64,000 nt of DNA. Origin: Asaia bogorensis (lineage in GTDB: Bacteria > Pseudomonadota > Alphaproteobacteria > CACIAM-22H2). Location of the stretch: positions 48,165-112,164 of the forward strand of contig CAMDLT010000007.1 in assembly GCA_945901855.1 (NCBI GenBank), read 5' to 3'. Below are positions 1 through 12,900 of this stretch, in pieces. A program made the position numbers and the translations under genes. The number at the start of each line of letters is the position of its first letter. Position 1 is the stretch's first letter. Under the pieces are notes generated by a model, which searched no databases, was not told where the DNA came from, and saw only the letters and a list, made by a program, of their open reading frames with translations.

Positions 1-2
1 CC

Positions 3-272
3 GAGCGCCGTTTCCCTTCGATGTTCGAACCGATCCACGGCTCGGCGTTCGACATTATGGGCAAGGGCATCGCCAATCCGATCGGCACGTTCTGGTCGGG
101 GGCGATGATGCTCGACCATTTGGGCGAGGGCGAAGCGGCAAAGCGTCTGATGGCGGCGATCGCGCGCGTGACGGCCGATCCCAAATGCCATACGCCCGAT
201 CTGGGCGGCACGGCGACCACGCAGTCGGTCACCGACGCGCTGATCGCGGCGATCGAAGGTGCAAACCATTAG
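3..272 (+). CDS. Isocitrate/isopropylmalate/tartrate dehydrogenase family protein, C-terminal part (5' truncated by window)
   Basis: Translation MFEPIHGSAFDIMGKGIANPIGTFWSGAMMLDHLG matches the conserved C-terminal part of beta-decarboxylating dehydrogenases (tartrate dehydrogenase-like); reading frame open to window edge. Confidence 0.85.
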   Translation, partial: ERRFPSMFEPIHGSAFDIMGKGIANPIGTFWSGAMMLDHLGEGEAAKRLMAAIARVTADPKCHTPDLGGTATTQSVTDALIAAIEGANH

Positions 273-278
273 CGGCTT

Positions 279-1193
279 TTAGCGCGGCCAAACACGCCAC
301 GGTGGGGGCGAAAGGATCGCTTTCAGATTTGCGATGAATTTTGTGGCACGTGCCGAGACGTGGCGGCGCTTGCTCGTCAGCGCCACAACCGGTGCCGCCG
401 CCGCCTCGAATTGGGGCAGCAAACGTTTCAGTCGTCCGGCGGCCACGTCCTGCGCAACGCTCCATTCGGAGCGCAAGATTATGCCGTCGCCACGCAGCGC
501 CCAATCGCGAACCACGTCGCCGTCGTTGCAGCCGAGGATGGGTTCGATCCGTATCGCTGCGGTATGCTTCCTGTTTGCGAAGCGCCAAGCGGTCACGTCC
601 TCGTCGTTTTCTCGCAGCGCTATGCACGCATGCGCGGAGAGTTCTTCGGGTGTCGAAGGGGGGCCTTCTTTCGCGAGATAGCCCGGTGCAGCGCAAAGCC
701 AGCGCTCGTTGGGCGCCAGCTGGTGCAGCGCTAGATTCGAATCGGGAAGGGGGCCGACATGTACGGCCACGTCCCAGGCTTCCTCAGGCAAGCGCCCGAT
801 GCGGTCGGAGAGCGTGAGTTCGATGCGCAGATTTGGATGGCGGCGGCGGAGTTCGCTGGCAAGCGGCGCGACATATGCGCGCCCGAAGCCCAAAGGTGCT
901 ACGACGCGCAACGTCCCAACAACGGCGCCCCGGCGTGCGCGCAGATCTTCCTCCAATGCAAGAAAACCGGAAAGCAGCGTTTCGGCCCGCTCGCGAAGAA
1001 GCCGACCTTCGTCGGTCAGATACATGCGACGACCCGACCTTTCGAGCAGTCGGACGCCGAGACGGCTCTCGATCTGCTGCAGTCGCAACGAAACAGCGGC
1101 ACCACTGACGCCCAGGCGCCGTGCGGCGTCGGCGAGGGATTTTCCGGCGACCAGCGTCTGAAAAAAAGCGAGATCGTTGCTGTTGAGCGCCAT
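279..1193 (-). CDS. LysR family transcriptional regulator
   Basis: N-terminal HTH MALNSNDLAFFQTLVAGKSLADAARRLGVSGAAVSLRLQQIESRLGVRLLER plus LysR substrate-binding domain; start chosen at MALNSND inside ORF 279..1331. Confidence 0.9.
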   Translation of the reverse strand: MALNSNDLAFFQTLVAGKSLADAARRLGVSGAAVSLRLQQIESRLGVRLLERSGRRMYLTDEGRLLRERAETLLSGFLALEEDLRARRGAVVGTLRVVAPLGFGRAYVAPLASELRRRHPNLRIELTLSDRIGRLPEEAWDVAVHVGPLPDSNLALHQLAPNERWLCAAPGYLAKEGPPSTPEELSAHACIALRENDEDVTAWRFANRKHTAAIRIEPILGCNDGDVVRDWALRGDGIILRSEWSVAQDVAAGRLKRLLPQFEAAAAPVVALTSKRRHVSARATKFIANLKAILSPPPWRVWPR

Positions 1194-1309
1194 CGTTTGC
1201 CTGTGCGTAAAAGCAGTTAAGTCGAAACTTAATTCATGTTTTCTGTTTCCGCCATTGTGGCGTCTGGTCTGCCCGATTACGGATGCTTGCCAAAGCGGAG
1301 GCGCAGGAC

Positions 1310-2452
1310 ATGACCATGATCCGATCATCACTCGGTTTCGAAACTCCCTGTTTGGTTCTTGACGCGACGAAGATGCGGCGCAACATCGAAAGGCTGCATG
1401 TGCGGCTTGACGGGCTCGGCGTCGCGTTTCGGCCCCATATGAAAACGTCGAAATCGGTCGAGATCGTTCGCGAAATGCTCGGCGAACGCGTCGGTGCCGT
1501 CACGGTATCGACGTTGAGCGAGGCCGAACATGCACTGGCGTCGGGTTTGACCGACATTCTGTATGCGGTGGCGGTGGCGCCGGCCAAGCTGCCGCGCGTG
1601 CGCGACATAAGACGGCGAGGTGCCGACCTCGCGGTTGTTGTGGATTCGGTTTCGCTTGCGCGCGAAGTCGGCGCGTTTGCGCGCGCGCATGGCGAGCCTA
1701 TTCGAACTTTCGTGGAAATCGACTGCGACGGACATCGCGGCGGCGTGCGACCAACCGATATTGCGCTTGTCGAAATCGGCCGGGCGTTGGCCGAAGGCGG
1801 CGCTGTCGTGGGCGGTGTGATGGCGCACGCGGGCGGCTCCTACGCGCTTGACGATGCGCAAGCTCGCGCCGACGCGGGCGAGGCGGAGCGCGCCGCAGCC
1901 GTCGCGGCAGCCGAAAAACTGCGGGCGTCCGGTTTTGCAACGCCGGTCGTCAGCGTCGGATCGACGCCGACGGCGTTCGGCGCGCGGCACTTGACTGGCG
2001 TCAGCGAGGTTCGGGCGGGTGTCTTTGCGTTTTTCGACTTGGTGATGGCTGGTATCGGCGTGTGCGCGGTATCGGATATCGCGCTGAGCGTTGCGGCCAG
2101 CGTGCTTGGACACACGGCGGACGCAAAGCGAATTGTGATCGATGCGGGCTGGACGGCGATGTCGCGCGATCGTGGCACGCGCAGTCAGCGCGTCGATCAG
2201 TTTTACGGTCTGGTGTGCGATGCCGCCGGCGTTCCGTTCGAGGATTTGGTGCTTGTTGAGACGAACCAGGAGCACGGGCTGGTCGCGGTGCGACCCGGCG
2301 GCAAAGGGGTACTCCCGCCGCTCGAAGTTGGGGACGTTGTGCGTATCTTGCCCAACCACGCCTGCGCTACTGCTGCCCAACACGACAGATATCTCCTCTT
2401 GGGCGACCGCAACGAAGTTGCGGCCGTGTGGCCGCGTTTCCGGGGGTGGTAA
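1310..2452 (+). CDS. DSD1 / D-threonine aldolase-like PLP enzyme (alanine racemase fold)
   Basis: LGFETPCLVLDATKMRRNIERLH...FRPHMKTSKS and C-terminal NHAC motif typical of D-threonine aldolase/D-serine dehydratase family. Confidence 0.85.
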   Translation: MTMIRSSLGFETPCLVLDATKMRRNIERLHVRLDGLGVAFRPHMKTSKSVEIVREMLGERVGAVTVSTLSEAEHALASGLTDILYAVAVAPAKLPRVRDIRRRGADLAVVVDSVSLAREVGAFARAHGEPIRTFVEIDCDGHRGGVRPTDIALVEIGRALAEGGAVVGGVMAHAGGSYALDDAQARADAGEAERAAAVAAAEKLRASGFATPVVSVGSTPTAFGARHLTGVSEVRAGVFAFFDLVMAGIGVCAVSDIALSVAASVLGHTADAKRIVIDAGWTAMSRDRGTRSQRVDQFYGLVCDAAGVPFEDLVLVETNQEHGLVAVRPGGKGVLPPLEVGDVVRILPNHACATAAQHDRYLLLGDRNEVAAVWPRFRGW

Positions 2453-2455
2453 GCC

Positions 2456-2842
2456 ATGCGCGAGGATGAAATATGGCCGGTCGAAAGCGGAATGCGCGCA
2501 GGTGGGCATTATTCGCCGGCGTTTGTTGCGGGTGATCTGATTTTCTTATCCGGTCAATTGCCGGTCTTGCCGAATGGTGCGCACGCGCCCGATGCGGGAT
2601 TCGGTGTCCAGGCCGAGCGCGCGATCGCGAATCTGTTGGCCGCCGCCGCGGCGGCAGGTGCAGCACCGCAGCAGATCGTCAGGGTCTGCGTCTATATCGC
2701 GGGGATCGAGCATTGGCCCAATTTCGACCACATATATGCCCGCCACTTCGGCAGCCATCGTCCGGCGCGCACGGTGGTGCCGGTGCCTGGCCTGCACTAT
2801 GGTTATCTCGTCGAAATCGATGCCGTCGCAATGCGCACCTGA
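2456..2842 (+). CDS. RidA (YjgF/YER057c/UK114) family protein
   Basis: FVAGDLIFLSGQLPV...ANLLAAAAAAGAAPQQIVRVCVYIAG...PARTVVPVPGLHYGYLVEIDAVA. Confidence 0.85.
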   Translation: MREDEIWPVESGMRAGGHYSPAFVAGDLIFLSGQLPVLPNGAHAPDAGFGVQAERAIANLLAAAAAAGAAPQQIVRVCVYIAGIEHWPNFDHIYARHFGSHRPARTVVPVPGLHYGYLVEIDAVAMRT

Positions 2843-2858
2843 TACCGGAGTTTTGCGG

Positions 2859-3542
2859 ATGAACGAAGTGCCGAGCGCCGTCTTTCCGCAACTCATATCG
2901 TTCGACGTGTTCGGCACGCTGCTCGATGTGCGTGGCGGCTCGTATGCGGCGTTCCAGTCGATCCTCGACGATTGCGGAGCCGAGAACGTCGACGTCAAAC
3001 TTTTCTGGGAGGATTGGGAGCACCGCAACATCGCGCAGTACTGGAAGCCTTATCGCGGCTACCGCGCGATCTGCCGGGAGTCTTTGGCGCAGTCCTTCGC
3101 GCATTTCGGCGTTGCGGGCGATCCCGATTTGATCGAGCGCTATTTTGCCGCGTTCGGCAATTTCCCGCTCTATGGCGATGTCGAGCGCTGCTTGGCGCAC
3201 TTCAAGACGCGCGCGCGGCTGGCGGTCGTCTCCAATATCGACGACGATCTGCTGGCCGCAACGCGCTTGCCCGACATGTTCGATCTGGTTTGCACGGCCG
3301 AACGCGCCAAGGGCTACAAACCCGATGGCACGCTGTTCCGCTATCTGCTGGCGCAGGCGGGCGTGCCGCTTGCGGCGATCTTGCATGCGGGCCAATCGCA
3401 ATTCACCGACATGGTCGGCGCCAAGCCGCTGGGCCTTGCGGTCGCCTGGGTCAATCGGCGCGCCGTGGCCCTGTCGAGCGCGGTCCCCAAACCCGATTGG
3501 ATCGTTGCGGATCTGGACGGCGTCGCAAGCCTGCTTGCGTGA
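2859..3542 (+). CDS. HAD family hydrolase (haloacid dehalogenase type II-like)
   Basis: [15 protein letters not shown] motif [10 protein letters not shown] motif [13 protein letters not shown]; start ATG at 2859 in frame with ORF 2574..3542. Confidence 0.85.
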   Translation: MNEVPSAVFPQLISFDVFGTLLDVRGGSYAAFQSILDDCGAENVDVKLFWEDWEHRNIAQYWKPYRGYRAICRESLAQSFAHFGVAGDPDLIERYFAAFGNFPLYGDVERCLAHFKTRARLAVVSNIDDDLLAATRLPDMFDLVCTAERAKGYKPDGTLFRYLLAQAGVPLAAILHAGQSQFTDMVGAKPLGLAVAWVNRRAVALSSAVPKPDWIVADLDGVASLLA

Positions 3543-3612
3543 GCGCTGGAAAAACGTGCCCAGCCATGGTAGAGCCGCTAAACCAACAAAAAAAACGAAC
3601 AGGGACGCTCCT

Positions 3613-5649
<2,037 letters not shown>

Positions 5650-5756
5650 ATCGCTTGACGCCCCGCTTGCGGGCGTATTCCATAGACCCCAACACCGCGC
5701 GGACAAGGGCTCCCCCCTCGAAAAGCCCGCCGCACCCACACAGGAGGAACGCCAAG

Positions 5757-7340
5757 ATGAGCTACGTTCGTTTGATTGCGGCCGGTATTGCCGCGGCAGG
5801 CCTGGCATTCGCCGGTCCCGCCGATGCCCAAGCGCCCAAGCGCGGCGGCACGCTGACCTTCGCGATTTCCGCCGAAACGCCGCACTACGACTGCCATGCG
5901 TCCGACACCTTCGCGACGCTGCATTTCGTCTCGCCCTTCTATTCGACGCTGATGCAGTTCGATCTGTCGAAATATCCGGGCGTCAAAGGCGACCTCGCCG
6001 AAAGCTGGACGGTCGCGCCCGATCTTATGAACTACACGTTCAAGCTGCGCTCGAACGCGGTCTTCCACGACGGCACGCCGCTGACCTCGGCCGACGTCAA
6101 GGCGACCTACGAGCGGCTGCGCGCGCCGCCCACGGGCATCGTATCCACGCGCATGGCGACGTTCGGCGACATCGACACGATCGAAACGCCCGACGCCACG
6201 ACGATCACCTTCAAGATGAAGGCGCCCAATCCCGCGATGATGGAACATTTCGCGAGCCCGTGGAATTGCGTCTATTCGGCGGCCAAGCTTGCGGCCGACG
6301 CCAATTTCCCGCGCACCAACATCATGGGGTCGGGCCCGTTCCGCTTCGGCGAGCACGTCAAGGGCAGCCACATGACGGGCACGCGCAACGAGCGCTATTT
6401 CGAACCCGGCAAGCCCTATCTGGACGGCCTGCGCGGCGTGTTCATGAGCCAGCCCGCCGCGATGCTGAACGCGCTGCAGGGCGGGCAGGTGATGGCCGAG
6501 TTCCGCGGCATCAGCCCGGCCGAGCGCGACCGCCTGGTGCAGGGCATGGGCGACAAGGTGCGCATCGAAGAGTCGGGCTGGACGCTCAATCTGCTCGTCG
6601 TCTTCAACACCGAGAAGAAGCCCTTCGACGACGTGCGCGTGCGCCGCGCGCTCAACATGGCGATCGACCGCCGTGCGGGCGCGCAGGGCTTGGCGCGCCA
6701 GGCGACGCTGCGCGATGTCGGCGGTCTGGTGCGTCCGGGTTCGCCCTTCGCGATCAAGGACGAGGATCTGGCCAAGGTGCCGGGCTACGGGCGCGACATT
6801 GCGGCCGCACGCGCCGAAGCGCGCCGTTTGCTGCAGGAAGCGGGCGTGCCTAACCTGGAGTTCGTGCTGCACAACCGCTCGACGCCGCAGCCCTACACGC
6901 CGGCCGGCATCTATCTGGTCGACCAATGGCGCCAAATCGGCGTCAAGGTCGAGCATCGCCAGTCGGAGACGTCGCCCTATCTTGCGGGCATGTCGAGCGG
7001 CAATTTCGACGTCGCGGTCGATTTCTCGAACCTGTTCATGGACGAACCCAGCCTGGGTCTGGCCAAGTACATCTCGCTCGATCGCGCGCCCGAAAACCGC
7101 TCGCGTTCGGTCGACCGCGAACTCGACCGGCTCTTCGATCTGCAAGCCCGCGAACGCGACCAGACCAAGCGCTACGATCTGATCCGCCAGTTCGAAGCGC
7201 GCATGTTCGACCAGGTCTACCAGGCGCCGCTGCTGTGGTGGCACCGCATCATCCCGACCAACAGGGCGGTGATGGGCTGGGAAATGTCGCCGAGCCACAA
7301 TCTCGGGCAGAACCTCGCCGGGGTCTGGCTGAACCAGTAA
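5757..7340 (+). CDS. ABC transporter substrate-binding protein, family 5 (peptide/nickel type)
   Basis: Signal peptide MSYVRLIAAGIAAAGLAFAGPADA followed by KRGGTLTFAISAETPHYDCHASDTF; ABC operon context. Confidence 0.9.
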   Translation: MSYVRLIAAGIAAAGLAFAGPADAQAPKRGGTLTFAISAETPHYDCHASDTFATLHFVSPFYSTLMQFDLSKYPGVKGDLAESWTVAPDLMNYTFKLRSNAVFHDGTPLTSADVKATYERLRAPPTGIVSTRMATFGDIDTIETPDATTITFKMKAPNPAMMEHFASPWNCVYSAAKLAADANFPRTNIMGSGPFRFGEHVKGSHMTGTRNERYFEPGKPYLDGLRGVFMSQPAAMLNALQGGQVMAEFRGISPAERDRLVQGMGDKVRIEESGWTLNLLVVFNTEKKPFDDVRVRRALNMAIDRRAGAQGLARQATLRDVGGLVRPGSPFAIKDEDLAKVPGYGRDIAAARAEARRLLQEAGVPNLEFVLHNRSTPQPYTPAGIYLVDQWRQIGVKVEHRQSETSPYLAGMSSGNFDVAVDFSNLFMDEPSLGLAKYISLDRAPENRSRSVDRELDRLFDLQARERDQTKRYDLIRQFEARMFDQVYQAPLLWWHRIIPTNRAVMGWEMSPSHNLGQNLAGVWLNQ

Positions 7341-7370
7341 GCTTACCGCTGCAGAAAGAAGCCGTCGCCG

Positions 7371-8330
7371 ATGCTCGGATACCTCGCCAATCGCGCCCTC
7401 CTGATGATCCCGACCTTGGTCGGGGTCGCGATCCTGATCTTCTTCATGCTCAGGGTCGTGCCGGGGGACATTGTCGAGGTGAAACTGCGCGGCGACGGCG
7501 GCAGCGTGACGCAAGAGACGATCGAGAAAGAGCGCGCGCGCCTGGGCCTCGATCAGCCCATGATCGTGCAATTCGGCCAGTGGATGACGGGCCTCGCCAC
7601 GCTCAATCTTGGCAATTCGATGTGGACCGACCGGCCGGTGGTCGAGGAAATCGGCCTGCGCCTCGAACTCACGCTGCAAGTGGCGGTGATGGCGACGGTG
7701 ATTGCGATCCTGATCGCAATACCGCTCGGCACGCTCTCCGCTTTGTTCAAAGACACCTGGATCGACTACACGATCCGCATCGTGACCATCGCGGGCTTGG
7801 CGGTGCCGAGCTTCTGGCTCGGCATGATCATCATTTTGGGACTGCTCTATCTGTTCAACTGGCTGCCGCCGATCACCTATACGCCGTTCTATGTCGATCC
7901 GGTCGCCAATATCAGCCAGCTGATCTGGCCCGCTTTGGCGGTCGGCTACCGCTACGCGGCCGTGGTGGCGCGCATGGTGCGCTCGTCGATCGTCGAGGTG
8001 ATGAAGGAAGACTACATCCGCACCGCGCGCGCCAAGGGCGTGTACGAAAAGCTTGTCGTCTCGCGCCACGCGATGCGCAACGCCATGCTGCCCGCGATTA
8101 CGTTCATCGGCCTGGAATTCGCGTTCCTCATCGGCGGCCTTGTCGTCACCGAACAGGTGTTCAACTTGAACGGCCTGGGGCGCCTGTTCGTGCAGGCGAT
8201 CAGCCGCAACGATTTCACGCTGATCCAGTCGATCGTCATGCTGATCGCGGTCGTCTTCATCCTGTCGAACCTGGTGGTCGATTTGCTCTACGCCTGGCTC
8301 GATCCGCGCATCCGCTACGGGAGCAAGTAA
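7371..8330 (+). CDS. ABC transporter permease (DppB-like)
   Basis: MLGYLANRALLMIPTLVGVAILIFFMLRVVPGD...; DYIRTARAKG EAA loop. Confidence 0.92.
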   Translation: MLGYLANRALLMIPTLVGVAILIFFMLRVVPGDIVEVKLRGDGGSVTQETIEKERARLGLDQPMIVQFGQWMTGLATLNLGNSMWTDRPVVEEIGLRLELTLQVAVMATVIAILIAIPLGTLSALFKDTWIDYTIRIVTIAGLAVPSFWLGMIIILGLLYLFNWLPPITYTPFYVDPVANISQLIWPALAVGYRYAAVVARMVRSSIVEVMKEDYIRTARAKGVYEKLVVSRHAMRNAMLPAITFIGLEFAFLIGGLVVTEQVFNLNGLGRLFVQAISRNDFTLIQSIVMLIAVVFILSNLVVDLLYAWLDPRIRYGSK

Positions 8331-8331
8331 C

Positions 8332-9243
8332 ATGGCGTCTGTTGCCCAGTCGGGCGCATCCCAGCCCAATATCGTCTACAAATTCCGCAAGCGCCGCCCG
8401 GCGCTGGTCGAGTTTTGCGTGGCGCAGCCCTTGGGCGCCATTTCGGGCGTGGCGATCCTTGCCATGCTGTTTGCGGGCATGTTCGCCGAGCTGGTGGCGC
8501 CCTACGATCCGCTGACGATCGATTTCGGCGCGATGCTGTCGGCGCCGTCGCCCGCGCATTGGATGGGCACCGACGCGTTCGGGCGCGATATTTTCAGCCG
8601 CGTGATCTACGGCGCGCGGACCGCGCTCACGATCGGATTTTTCTCGTCGCTGTTCGGCTGCACGCTTGGCGCCATCGTGGGCGTCTCGTCGGCCTATTTC
8701 GGCGGGCGCGTGGACACGATCGTGCAGCGTTTCATCGACGTGATGCTCGCCTTTCCGATCATCGTGCTGGCGCTCGTGGTGGTGGCGATGCTCGGGCGCA
8801 ATCTGGTGGGCGGCGTGGACGTGAACCTCATCGTCGCGATCGCCATCCCGATCGTACCGAAGGTCGCGCGCGTGGTGCGCTCGGCCGCCTTGTCGATCCG
8901 CGAGATGCCTTATATCGACGCGGCGCGCGCGGCCGGTTTCAGCCATCTGCGCATCATCTTCCGCCACATGGTGCCCAACGTCTCGGCGCCGTTCCTGATC
9001 ATGTTCACGGCCTTCATCGCCCAGGCGATCTTGCTGGAAGCGTCGCTCTCGTTCCTGGGGCTGGGCGTCACCGAGCCCACGCCCGCCTGGGGGTTGATGC
9101 TCTCGGGCAACGCGTCGGATTTCTACCGCGAGGCGCCTTGGATGATCCTGTTTCCGGGCCTCGCGATCTCGACGGCGGTGTTCGCCTTCAACCTGTTCGG
9201 CGACAGTTTGCGCGATTGGCTCGATCCGAAATTCAAGGTTTGA
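8332..9243 (+). CDS. ABC transporter permease (DppC-like)
   Basis: HWMGTDAFGRDIFSRVIYGARTAL...YIDAARAAGFSHLRIIFRHMVPN. Confidence 0.92.
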   Translation: MASVAQSGASQPNIVYKFRKRRPALVEFCVAQPLGAISGVAILAMLFAGMFAELVAPYDPLTIDFGAMLSAPSPAHWMGTDAFGRDIFSRVIYGARTALTIGFFSSLFGCTLGAIVGVSSAYFGGRVDTIVQRFIDVMLAFPIIVLALVVVAMLGRNLVGGVDVNLIVAIAIPIVPKVARVVRSAALSIREMPYIDAARAAGFSHLRIIFRHMVPNVSAPFLIMFTAFIAQAILLEASLSFLGLGVTEPTPAWGLMLSGNASDFYREAPWMILFPGLAISTAVFAFNLFGDSLRDWLDPKFKV

Positions 9244-9445
9244 CCGAACCCGGCAGCGTCTTGTAAAAACGAAACTTGGAAATTGCGGCAACCCTTCTTT
9301 TGCGACGACGAGCCTGGGGCTTTTGCCCCCGCGCGCGTTGATTCGTCGTCCGACCGGCTCGATTTCTTTTCCGTACTTCCGCCCGTCCTCTCGGCATCCG
9401 CGCGCGCTCGCTTGACGACGCAACGCCAATGCCACGAGGACTGCC

Positions 9446-9967
9446 ATGTTCCATCTCACGACCGAACGGCCCGCAGACGGCCCTGCCATCGACGCCTTGC
9501 TCGACCGGGCTTTTGGGCCCGACCGGCATGCCAAAATCTCGTATCGCTACCGGCAAGCATGTGCGCCGATCTGCGATCTTTCGCGCGTCGCGCGTGCCGA
9601 CGCCGACGGTCGGCTGCTCGGCACGATCCGCTATTGGCCGGTTGCCATCGGCGGGCACGCGGCGCTGCTGCTGGGCCCCATCGCGGTCGAGCCTGCGCTG
9701 AAGGGGCGCGGCATCGGCGTCGCGCTGATGCGCGACACGCTCGATGCGGCGGCATGGTCGAATGCCAAGCGCGTCGTGCTGGTGGGCGATCTCGACTACT
9801 ACAAACGCTTCGGCTTTGTGCCCGCAAGTCCGCACGGCCTTGTCATGCCGGGCGAGAATCCGGCACGGCTGCTGATGTGCGCGCTGGCCCGCAATGCGTT
9901 TGCGGGCGTGGCGGGCAGCATCCAGCCTTGGAGGTTGCCTCGCGGCGCTTGGCGCGATGCGGCTTGA
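9446..9967 (+). CDS. GNAT family N-acetyltransferase
   Basis: LLGPIAVEPALKGRGIGVALMRDTLDAA... VVLVGDLDYYKRFGF acetyl-CoA binding pattern. Confidence 0.85.
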   Translation: MFHLTTERPADGPAIDALLDRAFGPDRHAKISYRYRQACAPICDLSRVARADADGRLLGTIRYWPVAIGGHAALLLGPIAVEPALKGRGIGVALMRDTLDAAAWSNAKRVVLVGDLDYYKRFGFVPASPHGLVMPGENPARLLMCALARNAFAGVAGSIQPWRLPRGAWRDAA

Positions 9968-9985
9968 CGCGCTAGCCTTGCGGCC

Positions 9986-12900
9986 ATGACAGGTTGGCAA
10001 TTCTGGATCGATCGCGGCGGCACATTCACCGACATCGTCGCCAAGCGGCCCGACGGAAGTTTGGCCACGCACAAGCTGCTGTCCGAAAATCCCGAGCGCT
10101 ACGCCGATGCCGCGTTGCAGGGCATTCGCGATCTGCTCGGGCTCGACGGGCAGGCGAGCCTCGCGGGCCAGCCCATTGACGCGGTCAAGATGGGCACGAC
10201 CGTCGCCACCAACGCGCTGCTGGAACGCAAGGGCGCGCGCGTGGCGCTTGCCATCACGGCCGGGTTCGGCGACCAGCTGCGCATTGCCTATCAGAACCGG
10301 CCGAAATTGTTTGTGCGCCGCATCGAACTGCCCGAGCTGCTCTACGAGACCGCGATCGAAATCGACGAGCGCATCGACGCCAACGGCAACGTGCTGCGCG
10401 CCCTCGACCAGGCCAAAGCCGAAGCCGATTTGCGCCGCGCGTTCGCAAGCGGCATCGACGCGCTCGCGATCGTGCTGATGCACGGCTATCGCTATCCGGC
10501 GCACGAAGCGATGCTGGCGACGATCGCGCGGCGCATCGGGTTTTCGCAGATCTCGGTCGGCCACGAAGTCTCGCCGCTGATGAAAATCGTCGGGCGCGGC
10601 GACACGACTGTGGTCGACGCGTATGTCGCGCCGATTCTGCGCGGCTATGTCGATCGCGTGGCGGCAGCGCTCGGCGATACGCGGCTGCTGTTCATGCAAT
10701 CCAACGGCGGGCTTGTGGATGCGCGCCGGTTCCAGGGCAAGGATGCGATACTCTCCGGCCCTGCGGGCGGCATCGTGGGGGCCGCGCGCACCGGCGAGGC
10801 GGCCGGCTTTTCCAAGATCATCGGCTTCGACATGGGCGGCACCTCGACCGACGTTGCGCTCTACAACGGCGCCTACGAGCGCACGTTCGAAACCGTCGTT
10901 GCGGGCGTGCGCATGCGTGCCCCCATGATGAAGATCAACACGGTCGCGGCGGGCGGCGGCTCGATCCTGCATTTCGACGGCGCGCGCTTTCGCGTCGGGC
11001 CCGACAGTGCGGGCGCCAATCCGGGCCCCGCCTGCTACCGGCGCGGCGGTCCGCTTTGCGTGACCGACGCCAACATCATGGTCGGCAAGATCGTGCCCGC
11101 GTTCTTCCCCAAACTGTTCGGCCCCGGCGGGGACCAGGCGCTCGATAGCGACATCGTGCGCGCCAAGTTTTCCGATCTTGCCAAGCGCGTCGCGCTTGCG
11201 ACCGGCAAGGCGACCGGCGCGCAGGCGGTCGCCGACGGGTTTTTGAAGATCGCGGTCGAGAACATGGCCAACGCGATCAAGCAGATCTCGATCCAGCGCG
11301 GCTACGACGTGCAGAGCTACGCGCTCAATTGCTTCGGCGGGGCGGGCGGGCAGTTCGCCTGCAAGGTGGCCGATGCGCTCGGCATGGAAAACGTGTTCGT
11401 GCATCCGTTTGCGGGCGTGCTGTCGGCCTACGGCATGGGCTTGGCCGACATGCGCGTGCTGCGCGAGAAGGCCGTCGAAGCAAGGCTCGACGAACGGCTG
11501 ATGCCGGCCCTTGCACACGATCTTGATCGGCTGGCGGCCGACGGGCGCGCCGAACTCGTGCGCCAGGACGTGCCGCAGGCCAGCATCGAAATCCAGCGCC
11601 GCCTGCATTTGAAATACGAAGGCACGGATTCGACGCTCGCCGTCGCCGACGGCCCGTTGGCGCGCATCGCGGCCGATTTCGCGGCGGCGCACCGCCAGCG
11701 CTACGGCTTCACGCTGCCCGGCAAAGCGATCGTCGTCGAAGCCGTCGCCATCGAAGCCATCGGCCATGCCGATACGATGCAAGACGCCGTGTTCGATGCG
11801 CCCGACGCGCCGCCGCCCGCACCCGACGCCTGCGCCGACATCTACACCGACGATGCCGTGCGCCAGGCGCCGATCTACCGGCGCGAACGGCTGCTGCCCG
11901 GCATGCGCCTCGACGGACCCGCGATCGTCGCCGACGCCAACGCCACCACGATCGTCGAGCCGGGCTGGCAGCTGCGCGTCACGGCGCGCGACCATCTGGT
12001 GCTGACGCGAACGGTTCCCGTGCAGCGCAGCCATGCGGCGGGCACGTCGGTCGATCCGGTGATGCTGGAGGTCTTCAACAATCTGTTCATGTCGATCGCC
12101 GAACAGATGGGCGTCGCCCTGCAGAACACCGCCTTCTCGGTCAACATCAAGGAGCGCTTGGATTTTTCCTGCGCGTTGTTCGACCGCGACGGCAACCTCA
12201 TCGCCAACGCGCCGCACATGCCCGTCCATCTGGGCTCGATGGGCGAGAGCGTGGCCGCCGTCACGCGCGCGCGCGAAGGCACGATGAAGCCGGGCGACGT
12301 CTATGTGCTGAACGCGCCCTACAATGGCGGCACGCATCTGCCCGACGTTACGGTCGTGATGCCGGTGTTCGACGACGCAAAAACGGAAATCCTGTTTTTT
12401 GTCGCGAGCCGCGGCCATCAGGCCGACATCGGCGGCCTGACGCCGGGCTCGATGCCGCCGGGCTCGACCAGCGTCGAGGAGGAGGGCGTGCTGATCGACG
12501 ATTTTCTGCTGGTCGAACAGGGCGTCTTGCGCGAGGCCCAGATGGTCGCCTTGCTCGAAAGCGGCCCGTATCCGGCGCGCAATCCAGCGCAGAACATCGG
12601 CGACCTCAAAGCGCAGATCGCGGCGTGCGAGAAGGGCGCGCAGGAGCTGCGCAAGATGGTGCGCGATTTCGGGCTCGACGTCGTGCGCGCCTATATGGGG
12701 CACGTGCAGGACAATGCCGAGGAGCAGGTCCGCCGCGTGCTCGACGTGCTCAAAGACGGCGCGTTCGACTACAAGATGGACGACGGCGCCGTCATTGCCG
12801 TGAAAATTTCGATCGACCGCGCGAAGCGCAGCGCCGTCATCGATTTTGCGGGCACGTCCGTGCAGCGCCCGAACAATTTCAACGCGCCCGCCGCCGTATG